Assembly (NCBI GenBank): GCA_964591565.1
Contig: CAZQEC010000035.1
Coordinates: forward strand, 1-10,194
DNA: 10,194 bases
Reading direction: 5' to 3'
Origin: CAZQEC01 sp964591565
GTDB taxonomy: Bacteria; Patescibacteriota; UBA1384; CAJBMM01
The translations under genes and the position numbers were made by a program. This document shows positions 1 through 6,606 of this stretch, piece after piece. The first letter of the stretch is position 1; each line of letters opens with the position of its first letter. A model generated the notes under the pieces. It ran no database searches. It saw only the letters and a list, made by a program, of their open reading frames with translations, and had not been told where the DNA came from.

Positions 1-2
1 TC

Positions 3-470
3 CTCTGGGGCAAATCATCCACATCATGTGGTATTGATCAGTACCCGCGTGGTGGCACCACCGCTAGTGCGGCGGTGCTGGCGCTCCAATCGGCAGTGAT
101 ATCAAGTCAGCCTGTGGATAATAACACGATTAATGTTGCCAACACATCATCAGTCAACCCGATTACGAAAGCGCTCACGCCACCCAAACCGTTTAACGGA
201 CAAAGTAACGAGGCCTACCGTAAGGGCATTAAAGCTGGGGCGCAGTATGAAGTGCGCCGTCTAGTCGGATCATTATTATTAATGCCAACCCGCACAAGCG
301 ACTTAAACCTGAAGCCACTGCAACTGGCAGCGTATAATAACGATGATTTAGCCATTTTCGAACCGCTGTCGGTAGCACTGTATGGACCCTTAAACAGCCG
401 CCAAAGCAAACCCCTGCGCGGACCCGGTACTTACGAAACCCTGACCGATCGCGTACACTTAGGATATTAA
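3..470 (+). CDS. 3' part of an unrecognised protein, truncated by the window edge
   Basis: The frame is open from the first complete codon (base 3) to a TAA at 468-470, so this is probably the C-terminal ~155 residues of a longer protein. A GTG at 75 could be an internal start, but the open frame continues upstream without interruption and no clear Shine-Dalgarno sequence precedes the GTG. The visible part begins LWGKSSTSCGIDQYPRGG, has a Ser/Thr/Asn-rich stretch, then a basic segment (YRKGIKAGAQYEVRR) and a C-terminus ending DRVHLGY. I see no transmembrane segment and no catalytic motif I recognise. The stop lies 8 bases before the ATG of the SIMPL-domain gene, so the two are probably co-transcribed. 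An extracellular or cell-envelope role is a guess from its composition and neighbour. Function unknown. Confidence 0.6.
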   Translation, partial: LWGKSSTSCGIDQYPRGGTTASAAVLALQSAVISSQPVDNNTINVANTSSVNPITKALTPPKPFNGQSNEAYRKGIKAGAQYEVRRLVGSLLLMPTRTSDLNLKPLQLAAYNNDDLAIFEPLSVALYGPLNSRQSKPLRGPGTYETLTDRVHLGY

Positions 471-478
471 AGGATTTG

Positions 479-1258
479 ATGAATACAATGTCTCTACGGT
501 TTGATCTACGCTTCGTCATCGTATTGTTGCTGATCGTCATCGCTTTTATGTTGTGGCTATGGCAACCGTGGCAAGACGCCACTCCCAAGCGCACTATTAG
601 CATCACTGGGCAAGCTAAAGTTAAAGCGGCACCCGATGAGTTCATATTTAGTCCCGTCTATCAAAAATCGGCATCCACATCAAAAGAGGCAATATCTAAA
701 GTATCCACCGTTGGTAATACCACCGTAGCCAAATTAAAAGAGCTAGGATTAACGTCCGACGAGTTAAAAACAGACGTTTATAGCACTCCTGAATATGATC
801 CGTCCGTTTACGAACCAGTTATTAGTGATATTACAGGCACTTATCCAGAGGCAGTACAATTTAAGATTAAACAACACACCGCTACTTATTCGATCACTGC
901 CACCGTGCACAACAAAGACATCGCCCAAAAAGTGCTTGATTATTTATCCACCACCGAATTAACATCGGCCATCACCCCACAAAGCACATTCAAAACGGCA
1001 ACCACTAAAAAGCTAGAGTCCGAGGCGCGCCAAGAGGGATTAGCTGATGCCAAACAAAAAGCGATAGATACCACTACCGGACTCGGTGCTAAACTAGGTA
1101 AAGTGGTATCAATATCAGAGCCAAATGCTATTACCCCATTACCTTATATGCGGGAAGGGGTATCGGCATCATCGTCTCAAGATGCGATATCCCCAACCCT
1201 CGAAACCGGGGTAAACGAAATCACCTACTCGATCACGGTCGTATTCGCCATTAAATAG
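479..1258 (+). CDS. SIMPL-domain (DUF541) membrane-anchored protein
   Basis: A 259-residue protein with one N-terminal hydrophobic segment (about residues 12-28, FVIVLLLIVIAFMLWLW). It is followed by a SIMPL/DUF541 domain that starts TISITGQAKVKAAPDEF and continues through the family's alternating strands to the helix with ESEARQEGLADAKQKA and the GLGAKLGKVVSISEP strand. The anchor should place the domain outside the membrane. SIMPL-family members include periplasmic proteins implicated in oxidative-stress tolerance, but their biochemical role is poorly defined, so no reaction is assigned. I take ATG 479 as the start because AAAGGA (469-474) lies 4 bases upstream. The in-frame TTG at 476 is too close to that site, and the ATG at 488 is another possibility. 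The gene follows the upstream gene by 8 bases and converges on the dciA-like gene. Confidence 0.8.
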   Translation: MNTMSLRFDLRFVIVLLLIVIAFMLWLWQPWQDATPKRTISITGQAKVKAAPDEFIFSPVYQKSASTSKEAISKVSTVGNTTVAKLKELGLTSDELKTDVYSTPEYDPSVYEPVISDITGTYPEAVQFKIKQHTATYSITATVHNKDIAQKVLDYLSTTELTSAITPQSTFKTATTKKLESEARQEGLADAKQKAIDTTTGLGAKLGKVVSISEPNAITPLPYMREGVSASSSQDAISPTLETGVNEITYSITVVFAIK

Positions 1259-1289
1259 CTGTGGCGAAGCAACACTACAATTATCAAAA

Positions 1290-1407
1290 TCAGGTATCGG
1301 GTATTATATATCAGGTATCAGGTATCAGGTATCAGGGGCATAAGATATAGGTTTGTCGCTCGGCGTATTTTCTGTTGCGTGATACCTAATACCTTATACG
1401 TTATACG
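1290..1407. repeat. tandem GGTATCA repeats with an opposing complementary arm, between convergent genes
   Basis: Between the SIMPL gene and the convergent dciA-like gene, a 7-base unit close to GGTATCA is repeated about six times (1292-1336, some copies GGTATCG or GGTATTA). About 45 bases downstream is TGATACCTAATACC (1380-1393), complementary to two adjacent units with one mismatch, followed by CTTATACGTTATACG. Transcripts from either side could fold here, so it may serve as a bidirectional terminator, but there is no U-tract of the usual kind. The 1259-1434 gap holds no gene that I can support. Confidence 0.6.
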
Positions 1408-1434
1408 ATGAAACCCACTACGAACTGTCATATC

Positions 1435-1704
1435 CTAAACGACTCTGATTATCACTCGGGTTAATGGATGTGGCGAGATGCGTTCTCGAATGCGTGGTTT
1501 TAATCCCGCCAAGCGTAGTTGTGCCTCGCTGGCATGGCTACTAGAAGGCACTGTAACAGTTAAGACGCCGTTTTTATAACGAATGGCGTCAAATATGCCC
1601 TCAGACACCGAGTTAGCCCCGCGAACGACGCTAGCCGCCAGTGCTTCTTCGCCCAAGCGATGATCGTCCAATCTTTTCATCACCAGATCGCCAATTTTAT
1701 CCAT
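1435..1704 (-). CDS. dciA: DciA-like DUF721 protein, probable replicative-helicase loader
   Basis: An 89-residue protein (MDKIGDLVMKRLDDHRLGEEA...) of DUF721/DciA type. It has an N-terminal helix, a central segment ending in the strand GVLTVTVPSSSHASEAQLRL, and a basic C-terminal part (GLKPRIRERI). In bacteria that lack DnaC or DnaI, DciA assists loading of the DnaB helicase at the origin. The assignment rests on this strand-helix pattern and on position: its ATG overlaps the last 8 bases of recF, the usual recF-DUF721 arrangement of actinobacteria and many other phyla. It is short for the family and lacks a long extension. It is the last gene of the dnaA-dnaN-dinD-recF cluster, and the gyrB that often follows is absent; a convergent gene comes next. 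The stop is TAG. Symbol inferred from family and context. Confidence 0.7.
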   Translation of the reverse strand: MDKIGDLVMKRLDDHRLGEEALAASVVRGANSVSEGIFDAIRYKNGVLTVTVPSSSHASEAQLRLAGLKPRIRERISPHPLTRVIIRVV

Positions 1705-2785
1705 GCTCGCCTTTTGTCACTTTGACCAAATCAATCACCTCGACCCCTTTTGGCATATTAACAACTTGTCCAGCGTCGGTGGCGGTAAAAATAATCTGCG
1801 CCCCATCTGCCAGATCAGCCACCGCCGCCCGGCGATACGGATCAAACTCCGAAAAAACATCGTCAAACAACAACGTTGGCACCGTGCCAGACTGTTGACT
1901 AATGTATTCGAACTCAAACATCTTCAGCGCCACCACTGCGCCACGCGCCTGACCACGCGACCCATATTGTCCAATCGGGTGCTTATTTAATAATACGCAA
2001 AAATCGTCGCGGTGTGGGCCAATTAAAGTTCGTTTAGCTTGGATTTCGGCTACTTTTCGATCACGCAAGCGGTCATGAAACAGAGTTTCGATGCTACCAA
2101 TATCGCCAGTATGATGTTTTTCCACAGAAGATAGATACTCGACGCCGAGACGATCGCTCCCGTCTGGAGTAATTTTGCTGTACCATTTTTGCAAAGCCGG
2201 TCGCATTTGTTCAGCCATCGCTTGGCGTGCTTGCAAAACAGGCAAAGATGATGTCACCAGCATTTCATCCCACATCGTCAGCGACGAATCGGACTCATTG
2301 CCGGCATTGATTTGATGTAAAAGCTCATTTCTTTGCCTAACCACCCGTTGATACTCCAGTAGATTGTGCGCATAAATGGAGCTAACTTGCGACAATAAGA
2401 TATCGATAAACTGCCGCCTCAGCGCTGGCGATCCGTCAACCAGCGACAAGCTGTTTGGCGAAAAGAGCACCGAAGGACTAACCCCGAGTAAAGACAAAAG
2501 ACGAGATGATTTGCCGTGCACTTTAGCTTGTTTTTTGGTGCGCTCGCCACCTAAAATCATTAACTCAATCGGCTCGGCCACTACGCGCGCAAAAGTTGCG
2601 CCAAAACGAATCAGTTCATTTTCGCGATTGGTGCGCCACGACCGTCCGGTCGACAACAAAAACAACGCTTCAATAATGTTTGATTTGCCGATGCCATTTG
2701 GCCCGACAATCACCGTCTTCGGCGCCAATTCGAGCTTGGTGTCAACGTAGTTGCGAAAATTAACCAGTCGCAGTGAGTTAGTCAT
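1697..2785 (-). CDS. recF: DNA replication/repair ATPase RecF
   Basis: RecF is an SMC/ABC-type ATPase. With RecO and RecR it helps load RecA at single-strand gaps. Residue numbers count from the ATG at 2785. The Walker A motif GPNGIGKSN is at about 28-36. The family segment VLFSPNSLSLVDGSPALRR is at about 106-124 and TLIGPHRDDF at about 253-262. The ABC signature region GSRGQARGAVVALK is at about 275-288, and the Walker B region TLLFDDVFSEFD at about 304-315. The protein is 362 residues, normal for RecF. ATG 2785 is preferred to the adjacent TTG at 2788; no strong ribosome site is visible, so translation may be coupled to dinD, which ends 23 bases upstream. The 3' end overlaps the dciA-like gene by 8 bases. 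All key motifs are intact. Confidence 0.96.
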   Translation of the reverse strand: MTNSLRLVNFRNYVDTKLELAPKTVIVGPNGIGKSNIIEALFLLSTGRSWRTNRENELIRFGATFARVVAEPIELMILGGERTKKQAKVHGKSSRLLSLLGVSPSVLFSPNSLSLVDGSPALRRQFIDILLSQVSSIYAHNLLEYQRVVRQRNELLHQINAGNESDSSLTMWDEMLVTSSLPVLQARQAMAEQMRPALQKWYSKITPDGSDRLGVEYLSSVEKHHTGDIGSIETLFHDRLRDRKVAEIQAKRTLIGPHRDDFCVLLNKHPIGQYGSRGQARGAVVALKMFEFEYISQQSGTVPTLLFDDVFSEFDPYRRAAVADLADGAQIIFTATDAGQVVNMPKGVEVIDLVKVTKGEHG

Positions 2786-2808
2786 CAAAATATCAGCTTG
2801 AAAACAGC

Positions 2809-3645
2809 TTACAATTTCTTTTCAGATGGGGCAGGGATAAGAAGTTTTTTGTTTTCACTTTTAATTCTTCTTTGTACTTTAAGGATGTCTTCTTCGGGTG
2901 GCAATGCTTCGGGTCGGATGCCTCGGTCGGCTAGTGCCTTGCGAACAGCCCTGTTGTTATCAATGTGTTCTTGTTTGATTGGATCACTAAGGCGCAAATC
3001 TTTTTCAAGCGTTTTAACCGTTGTCATCTCGGTCGCTAAGTCTTTGGCTTTCAGAGTTACAGTTGGTAAATGGTCCGCTAGTGGCTTGCGCTCCTTGATA
3101 CCAAGTTGCCTTTTCATAGCTTCGGTGTTATATCCACCAAAAAGAGCTTGGTCTCCGGCTCCTCTAATAGTAGCAATACCTTTTTGATCTACTCCTCGAT
3201 CCATAACGACACCAGCAAACCGAACTTCAGTTGCCTTAAGCTTTTCCCGCGCCCCAACTCTCTCTAGAGCTTTTTGTTTTTCGAGACTTAATTCTTGATT
3301 GCGGGTCTGTAAGGCAAAGTAAGTTTGCGCTTTTGCAACCCATTCATTCATCCTAGGATCTCCATTCTGAGCAATCAAATAGCACGCGTAGCGAGATAAT
3401 TTGTAATCCTTAGTAGATCTTTGACTATTAGAACCAATTACAACCATATTAGTCAACGCACTAAAATGGTTTTCCATTGGTTGGTTACTCACTTCACATG
3501 CTTTCTTGGCGCGCTCAATAGCTACTTCGAATGCTTGCCACGTTGCAAAGTGCATCACGTGTCGCAATTCGCGCGCTTTCCAGTAATCATTCCCCTGATC
3601 ATCAACTTTCTTAATGTCTTCAAAACTATGTTCTGCGCCAGGCAT
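2809..3645 (-). CDS. dinD: DinD family DNA-damage-inducible protein
   Basis: A 278-residue protein, close in length to E. coli DinD (about 274). It matches the family over its N-terminal BRO/DinD-type half: FEDIKKVDDQGNDYWKAREL, then AIERAKKACEVSNQ, HFSALTNMVVIGSNSQR, LSRYACYLIAQNGDP and AQTYFALQTRNQEL. The C-terminal half keeps the LFGGYNTEAMKRQLGIK block and a charged end. E. coli DinD belongs to the SOS regulon and has been reported to inhibit RecA activities in vitro; whether this protein acts that way is inference. Its ATG has a perfect AGGAGG four bases upstream. It starts 18 bases after dnaN ends and stops 23 bases before recF, so it is embedded in the dnaA-dnaN-recF cluster. I found no LexA-like site in the short gap before it, so it is probably transcribed with dnaN. 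This is an unusual location for the family. Confidence 0.93.
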   Translation of the reverse strand: MPGAEHSFEDIKKVDDQGNDYWKARELRHVMHFATWQAFEVAIERAKKACEVSNQPMENHFSALTNMVVIGSNSQRSTKDYKLSRYACYLIAQNGDPRMNEWVAKAQTYFALQTRNQELSLEKQKALERVGAREKLKATEVRFAGVVMDRGVDQKGIATIRGAGDQALFGGYNTEAMKRQLGIKERKPLADHLPTVTLKAKDLATEMTTVKTLEKDLRLSDPIKQEHIDNNRAVRKALADRGIRPEALPPEEDILKVQRRIKSENKKLLIPAPSEKKL

Positions 3646-3649
3646 ACAT

Positions 3650-3655
3650 CCTCCT
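3650..3655 (-). promoter_or_regulatory. strong ribosome binding site of dinD
   Basis: On the minus strand AGGAGG lies four bases before the dinD ATG (3643-3645), in the 18-base gap after dnaN. It is the only full-consensus site in the replication cluster. It fixes the dinD start and suggests dinD is translated independently of dnaN. Confidence 0.8.
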
Positions 3656-3663
3656 TAACATTG

Positions 3664-4764
3664 TTAACTGTTTTTCAACGGCATAATAACGTACAAAAAA
3701 TCTTTTGACACGGTACCTTTAATCAAACCCGGAGCGAGTTCGCCCGACAGACCAAACTCAATCTTTTCATCCCCAATCACGCTAGCTGCATCACTTAGGT
3801 AGCGAATGTTAAAAGCGCTCGCGGCTTCCGGCCCCGAAATCTCGCAATCAACCGTCACGCTGGTTGAACCCAAACTTTCCGCCGTGGCGGACATGGTAAT
3901 AATCGCCTCAGGACCAAATTGCACTTTAACGGTGTTGGCTGATTCACGCGCAAAAATAGTGGCCGCCCGTACCGTATTTTTAAATTGGTCGTTGTCAATA
4001 ATCGCCTTTGTGGAGAGTGACTGCGGAATAATCTTCTCATAATCAGGATACTTCCCGTCAATAATCCGAGACACCAAAACCGTATCGTCAAGTGAAAACA
4101 AAATTTGACTGTCTTTAATGGCACAGGTCATTGATTCGGCGGATAGCGACGCAGTAATGCGAGCTAGTTCGTTAATACTCTTGGCTGGTATGATCGCTTC
4201 TTGATCATCGGCTTTAACGTCTAACTTAATCGTCTTTTCCGCTAGCCGATAGCTATCTGTGGCCACTAGACGCATTTCGTTTGCCCGCACCCTAATTAAG
4301 ACGCCCGAAAGCACTGGACGCGTATCATCAGGCGCCACCGCCACCACTACCTGTTTCACGCCAGCAATAAACGCCATCGCGGGCAAATCAATCGCTGACG
4401 CGTCCACCGTTGGAATAACCGGAAACTCTTCGGCATCAATGCCTCTAAACGACGCCTTGGCGTGGGCCGAGCTGACTTTAAGCACCGCCCCGTCGGACTC
4501 CAGTGTCACTTTATCATCCACTATGGTGGCAATAAACTCGGCGAATGCGCGACACGGTACCGTAATTGCTCCCTCTTTGTCTACCTTGGCCCCTATTCGA
4601 GTAATCAATCCAATCTCTAGATCAGTCGCGGCCAATTTTAGACGACCGTTTTCTGATTGCAATAATACATTGGCTAATACCGGCAGGTTTGCCCGCGTAC
4701 CGACGATCCGACCGACCAACTGCAAGGCCTTGTGCAAGTTTTCTTGCGTGATAGTAATATGCAT
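3664..4764 (-). CDS. dnaN: DNA polymerase III beta subunit (sliding clamp)
   Basis: The beta clamp encircles DNA as a dimer and tethers DNA polymerase III and other enzymes during replication and repair. The 366-residue length equals that of the E. coli protein. Visible family features include the N-terminal MHITITQENLHKALQLVGRIV, the LPVLANVLLQ and LAATDLEIGL strands, the second-domain DDTRPVLSGVLIRV and LVATDSYRLAEK, and the third-domain FNIRYLSDA. The C-terminus YVIMPLKNS corresponds to the conserved YVVMPMRL-type end at the peptide-binding pocket. The ATG at 4764 is preceded by AAAGGA on the minus strand. It lies downstream of dnaA with oriC in the gap between them, and 18 bases before dinD. 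Nothing is missing. Confidence 0.97.
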   Translation of the reverse strand: MHITITQENLHKALQLVGRIVGTRANLPVLANVLLQSENGRLKLAATDLEIGLITRIGAKVDKEGAITVPCRAFAEFIATIVDDKVTLESDGAVLKVSSAHAKASFRGIDAEEFPVIPTVDASAIDLPAMAFIAGVKQVVVAVAPDDTRPVLSGVLIRVRANEMRLVATDSYRLAEKTIKLDVKADDQEAIIPAKSINELARITASLSAESMTCAIKDSQILFSLDDTVLVSRIIDGKYPDYEKIIPQSLSTKAIIDNDQFKNTVRAATIFARESANTVKVQFGPEAIITMSATAESLGSTSVTVDCEISGPEAASAFNIRYLSDAASVIGDEKIEFGLSGELAPGLIKGTVSKDFLYVIMPLKNS

Positions 4765-4954
4765 ACTTTCCTTTCTTTAATCTAATTTATTCAATACTAG
4801 GCGTTCCTGTGGATAAATAGTACCACGACCAGGTAAAAACAACAGTACTTATCCCCAGCCCGCTTTACCTGTGGATAACAAAGGCCACTTATCCCCTACT
4901 TCTCCATTAAATCAATCAACTTATCCACTTAAGGCGTTAGTGTTAAAGTAAGGT

Positions 4955-4972
4955 TTTTCCACGGTATCCACA
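4955..4972 (+). promoter_or_regulatory. two abutting DnaA boxes next to the unwinding region
   Basis: TTTTCCACG (4955-4963) and GTATCCACA (4964-4972) lie head to tail without spacing. Each differs from TTATCCACA by one or two bases. They sit immediately 5' of the trinucleotide run at 4976 and share its orientation, as expected for the boxes that direct DnaA onto the DnaA-trio strand. Confidence 0.7.
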
Positions 4973-4975
4973 ACA

Positions 4976-4993
4976 TTATTACTATTACTACTT
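4976..4993 (+). promoter_or_regulatory. DnaA-trio run (basal unwinding element)
   Basis: Six consecutive triplets TTA TTA CTA TTA CTA CTT begin three bases after a DnaA box. Read 3' to 5' on the other strand they are AAT, AAT, GAT, AAT, GAT, GAA, which fits the DnaA-trio pattern (3'-[G/A]A[T/A]-5') described for B. subtilis and many other origins. AT-rich sequence follows directly. The match in order and spacing is direct; function is inferred. Confidence 0.75.
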
Positions 4994-4996
4994 ATC

Positions 4997-5016
4997 TTAA
5001 TTACTTCAGTAATTAA
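4997..5016. repeat. 20-bp AT-rich perfect palindrome over the dnaA stop codon
   Basis: TTAATTACT and AGTAATTAA form perfect 9-base arms around a TC centre. It follows the DnaA-trios and contains the dnaA TAA (5013-5015 on the minus strand). It lies in the likely duplex-unwinding element and could also form a weak hairpin at the end of the dnaA transcript. Confidence 0.7.
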
Positions 5017-6407
5017 TTAGCAGGTGGTAAATTGTATAACCGGCTTTTAATGGTGGTAATATCACTTTGCAAAGACTCGTTCTTTTTAAGTTCGTTCTCA
5101 ATTTTTTCACAAGCGTGAATAATCGTAGTGTGATCTTTGCCACCAAACTCACGTCCAATAATCGGAAAAGATAAGTTAAGTTCGGTATGTAGTAGGTGCA
5201 TAGCAATGTGACGCGGATAAACAATTTCTTTGGTCCGTTTTTGTCCGATTATTTCGTCGGTGCTGATGCTGTAATAAGATGCGACTGCTTTGATTATTTT
5301 GCTTGGGCTGACCGATTTTTGGGGACTCGAGGTTAAAAACTCCGCTAAAATCTTTTGAATAACACTTTCAGTGGCAAGATGGTGCTCTAGTTCGCAGTAC
5401 GCAATCAACCGGTTGAGGGCTCCTTCAATCTCGCGAATGTTAGTGGATAGACCATGGGCGATAAAGGTAATTAATTTATCATCAAGTTCAAAATGGCGCT
5501 CCTCGCATTTTGCCTGAATAATAGCGATGCGTGTTTCCACGTCTGGCAGGTTAATATCAACAATCAATCCCCCCTCGAACCTGGAAGATAGGCGCGCCTC
5601 GAGTGTGGGAATGGCTTTGGGAACGCGGTCCGAGGTAATAATAATTTGACGATTTTGTTGATATAGCGTGTTAAAGGTGTGAAATAATTCCTCCTGCGTT
5701 GCCTCCTTGCCAGCCACAAATTGAATATCATCAATTAATAGTAAGTCGGCTTCACGGTAAAAATGCTTAAACTCGCTCGCTTTGCCTGAGCGCAACGCAT
5801 CGACAAACTCGTTGGTAAATTGTTCGCAGGTAATGTAAACCACGCGCTTACTCGGGTCATGCTCCAACACTTTTTGGGCAATCGCCTGAATCAAATGAGT
5901 TTTACCCAAACCAACTCCGCCGTAAACAAAAAATGGATTGTAAACCCGTCCCGGATTCTCGGCTATGGCACTGGCAGCGGCGTGTGCTAAGCGGTTGCTC
6001 GAGCCGACCACAAAATGCTCGAAAGTGTAGTCAGGGTTTAATTTCGGCACTTGTCTGGTATGCAGTGGCGCTTTAACAGGGGTGTTAGATTTATCCACAG
6101 GGCTGGGGATAAGTGGAGAACTTTCGGCGTTGAGAACAACCCCGCTTTTGACTGCCACAATATATTCAATCGTATCTAGCGAGCTTGATGTTAGCTTACT
6201 TAACGTTTCCAATATCTGGGGACTGAATTTTTTACGTAGCCATTCTTTGGAAAAGTTATTCCCGACGCCTACCACCACCTTGTTATTCTCAACGCTCGCC
6301 AAAAACGAGCCCTTAAGCCAGGTAGTGTAATTGGCTTTACTTAAGGATATTTCTAATTCGCCTAAGGCGGTTTGCCACAATGTGTCTAGATCCAATATTG
6401 CCTCCAC
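5013..6407 (-). CDS. dnaA: chromosomal replication initiator DnaA
   Basis: AAA+ initiator that binds DnaA boxes and opens oriC. Residues count from the GTG at 6407. Domain I covers about 1-85 (LWQTALGELEISLSKANYTTWL), with a variable linker at about 90-125. The AAA+ core has Walker A GGVGLGKTH (163-171), Walker B LLLIDDIQF (222-230), sensor I ITSD (257-260), the arginine-finger region LSSRFEGG and sensor II NIREIEGALNR (323-333). The DNA-binding domain has YPRHIAMHL (397-405) and the DnaA signature REFGGKDHTTIIHACEKI (about 419-436). At 464 residues it is a normal length. The start is ambiguous: GTG 6407 has no visible ribosome site, whereas TTG 6395 has GGAGG five bases upstream and gives MDLDTLWQ, close to E. 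coli MSLSLWQ. I slightly favour the TTG. Confidence 0.97.
   Translation of the reverse strand: MEAILDLDTLWQTALGELEISLSKANYTTWLKGSFLASVENNKVVVGVGNNFSKEWLRKKFSPQILETLSKLTSSSLDTIEYIVAVKSGVVLNAESSPLIPSPVDKSNTPVKAPLHTRQVPKLNPDYTFEHFVVGSSNRLAHAAASAIAENPGRVYNPFFVYGGVGLGKTHLIQAIAQKVLEHDPSKRVVYITCEQFTNEFVDALRSGKASEFKHFYREADLLLIDDIQFVAGKEATQEELFHTFNTLYQQNRQIIITSDRVPKAIPTLEARLSSRFEGGLIVDINLPDVETRIAIIQAKCEERHFELDDKLITFIAHGLSTNIREIEGALNRLIAYCELEHHLATESVIQKILAEFLTSSPQKSVSPSKIIKAVASYYSISTDEIIGQKRTKEIVYPRHIAMHLLHTELNLSFPIIGREFGGKDHTTIIHACEKIENELKKNESLQSDITTIKSRLYNLPPAN
6091..6112. promoter_or_regulatory. inverted DnaA-box pair inside dnaA
   Basis: TTATCCACA (6091-6099), a GGGC spacer, then TGGGGATAA (6104-6112, the complement of TTATCCCCA). 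It lies in the part of dnaA that encodes the variable domain II linker (PLIPSPVDK), where protein constraint is low. It is nearly the same composite as the one in the dnaA promoter. Confidence 0.7.
6401..6405 (-). promoter_or_regulatory. GGAGG ribosome site favouring a TTG start for dnaA
   Basis: GGAGG on the minus strand overlaps the GTG codon at 6407-6405 and sits five bases before an in-frame TTG (6395-6393). It supports the TTG as the true dnaA start. Confidence 0.5.
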
Positions 6408-6465
6408 GTCGCCAGCACAAATTGATAAATTATCGCCAATATATTCAAAGACCGTCTACTGAATA

Positions 6466-6493
6466 GTTATCCACAGGCTGGGGCATAAGTCAA
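6466..6493 (-). promoter_or_regulatory. likely dnaA promoter containing a DnaA-box palindrome
   Basis: On the minus strand TTGACT (6493-6488) and GATAAC (6471-6466) are separated by 16 bases, a sigma-70-like pair about 60 bases upstream of dnaA. A 22-base composite, TTATCCACA then GGC then TGGGGCATAA (6467-6488), fills the interval and overlaps the -10. DnaA bound here would block RNA polymerase, the usual autoregulation of dnaA. Confidence 0.65.
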
Positions 6494-6498
6494 GCAAA

Positions 6499-6536
6499 TC
6501 GGAAGATAGATGATGGATGATAGAGGATGGAGAACG
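6499..6536. repeat. purine-rich stuttering repeat (GATGATGGAT-type)
   Basis: Overlapping imperfect copies of a GGATGAT/GGATGGA-like unit, with units AGATGATGGATGATAG and AGGATGGAGAA. It is not coding. It resembles the repeat at 7390-7424. It lies between the divergent dnaA and XRE promoters. Confidence 0.6.
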
Positions 6537-6546
6537 CTATGTACTA

Positions 6547-6576
6547 TTGACAGGTATGTAGCACTTATGCTACATT
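6547..6576 (+). promoter_or_regulatory. promoter with palindromic operator for the XRE operon
   Basis: TTGACA (6547-6552) is a perfect -35; a -10 of TACATT (6571-6576) follows at 18 bases. A perfect palindrome, ATGTAGCA-CTTA-TGCTACAT (6556-6575), occupies the spacer and most of the -10. A dimeric repressor bound there would exclude RNA polymerase. The first gene downstream encodes a small XRE repressor, so autoregulation is the likely reading. Confidence 0.75.
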
Positions 6577-6606
6577 TAGTAAAACAAGTAATACAAAGGC
6601 GTTCAC

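Larger units (their letters stand above)
4801..5016. other. oriC: chromosomal replication origin (oriC) between dnaA and dnaN
   Basis: This non-coding interval between dnaA and dnaN holds a cluster of DnaA-box sequences. Minus-strand TTATCCACA occurs at 4808-4816 and 4870-4878. Plus-strand one-base variants are TTATCCCCA 4849-4857, TTATCCACT 4921-4929 and GTATCCACA 4964-4972. Two weaker plus-strand sites are TTATCCCCT 4889-4897 and TTTTCCACG 4955-4963. The last two plus-strand sites abut and are followed by a trinucleotide run (DnaA-trios) and an AT-rich palindrome, which together form a plausible unwinding region. The location, box density and flanking genes are those of a classic bacterial oriC. 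Confidence 0.9.

Noticed and set aside
64..76. 13-base identity CTAGTGCGGCGGT between 64-76 and the tRNA (9286-9298)
   Set aside because: A single 13-base match is expected by chance about once in a window of this length, and no surrounding tRNA structure is present.
229..645. 138-codon minus-strand frame
   Set aside because: It crosses the stop and start of two plus-strand frames, has no recognised domain, and the SIMPL gene explains the coding signal.
1290..1336. CRISPR-like array
   Set aside because: The 7-base units are directly adjacent with no spacers; this is a tandem repeat.
2376..3187. Plus-strand frames opposite recF and dinD
   Set aside because: Antisense to two well-recognised genes, without domain features of their own.
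3646..3669. LexA-type operator before dinD
   Set aside because: The gap has a small imperfect TTAAC/GTTAA symmetry around ATT, but no CTGT-N8-ACAG or CGAAC-N4-GTTCG pattern.
4259..4780. 173-codon plus-strand frame opposite dnaN
   Set aside because: It is antisense to a clear dnaN, has low-complexity Ser/Thr/Ala composition, no recognisable domain and no ribosome site; a shadow frame.
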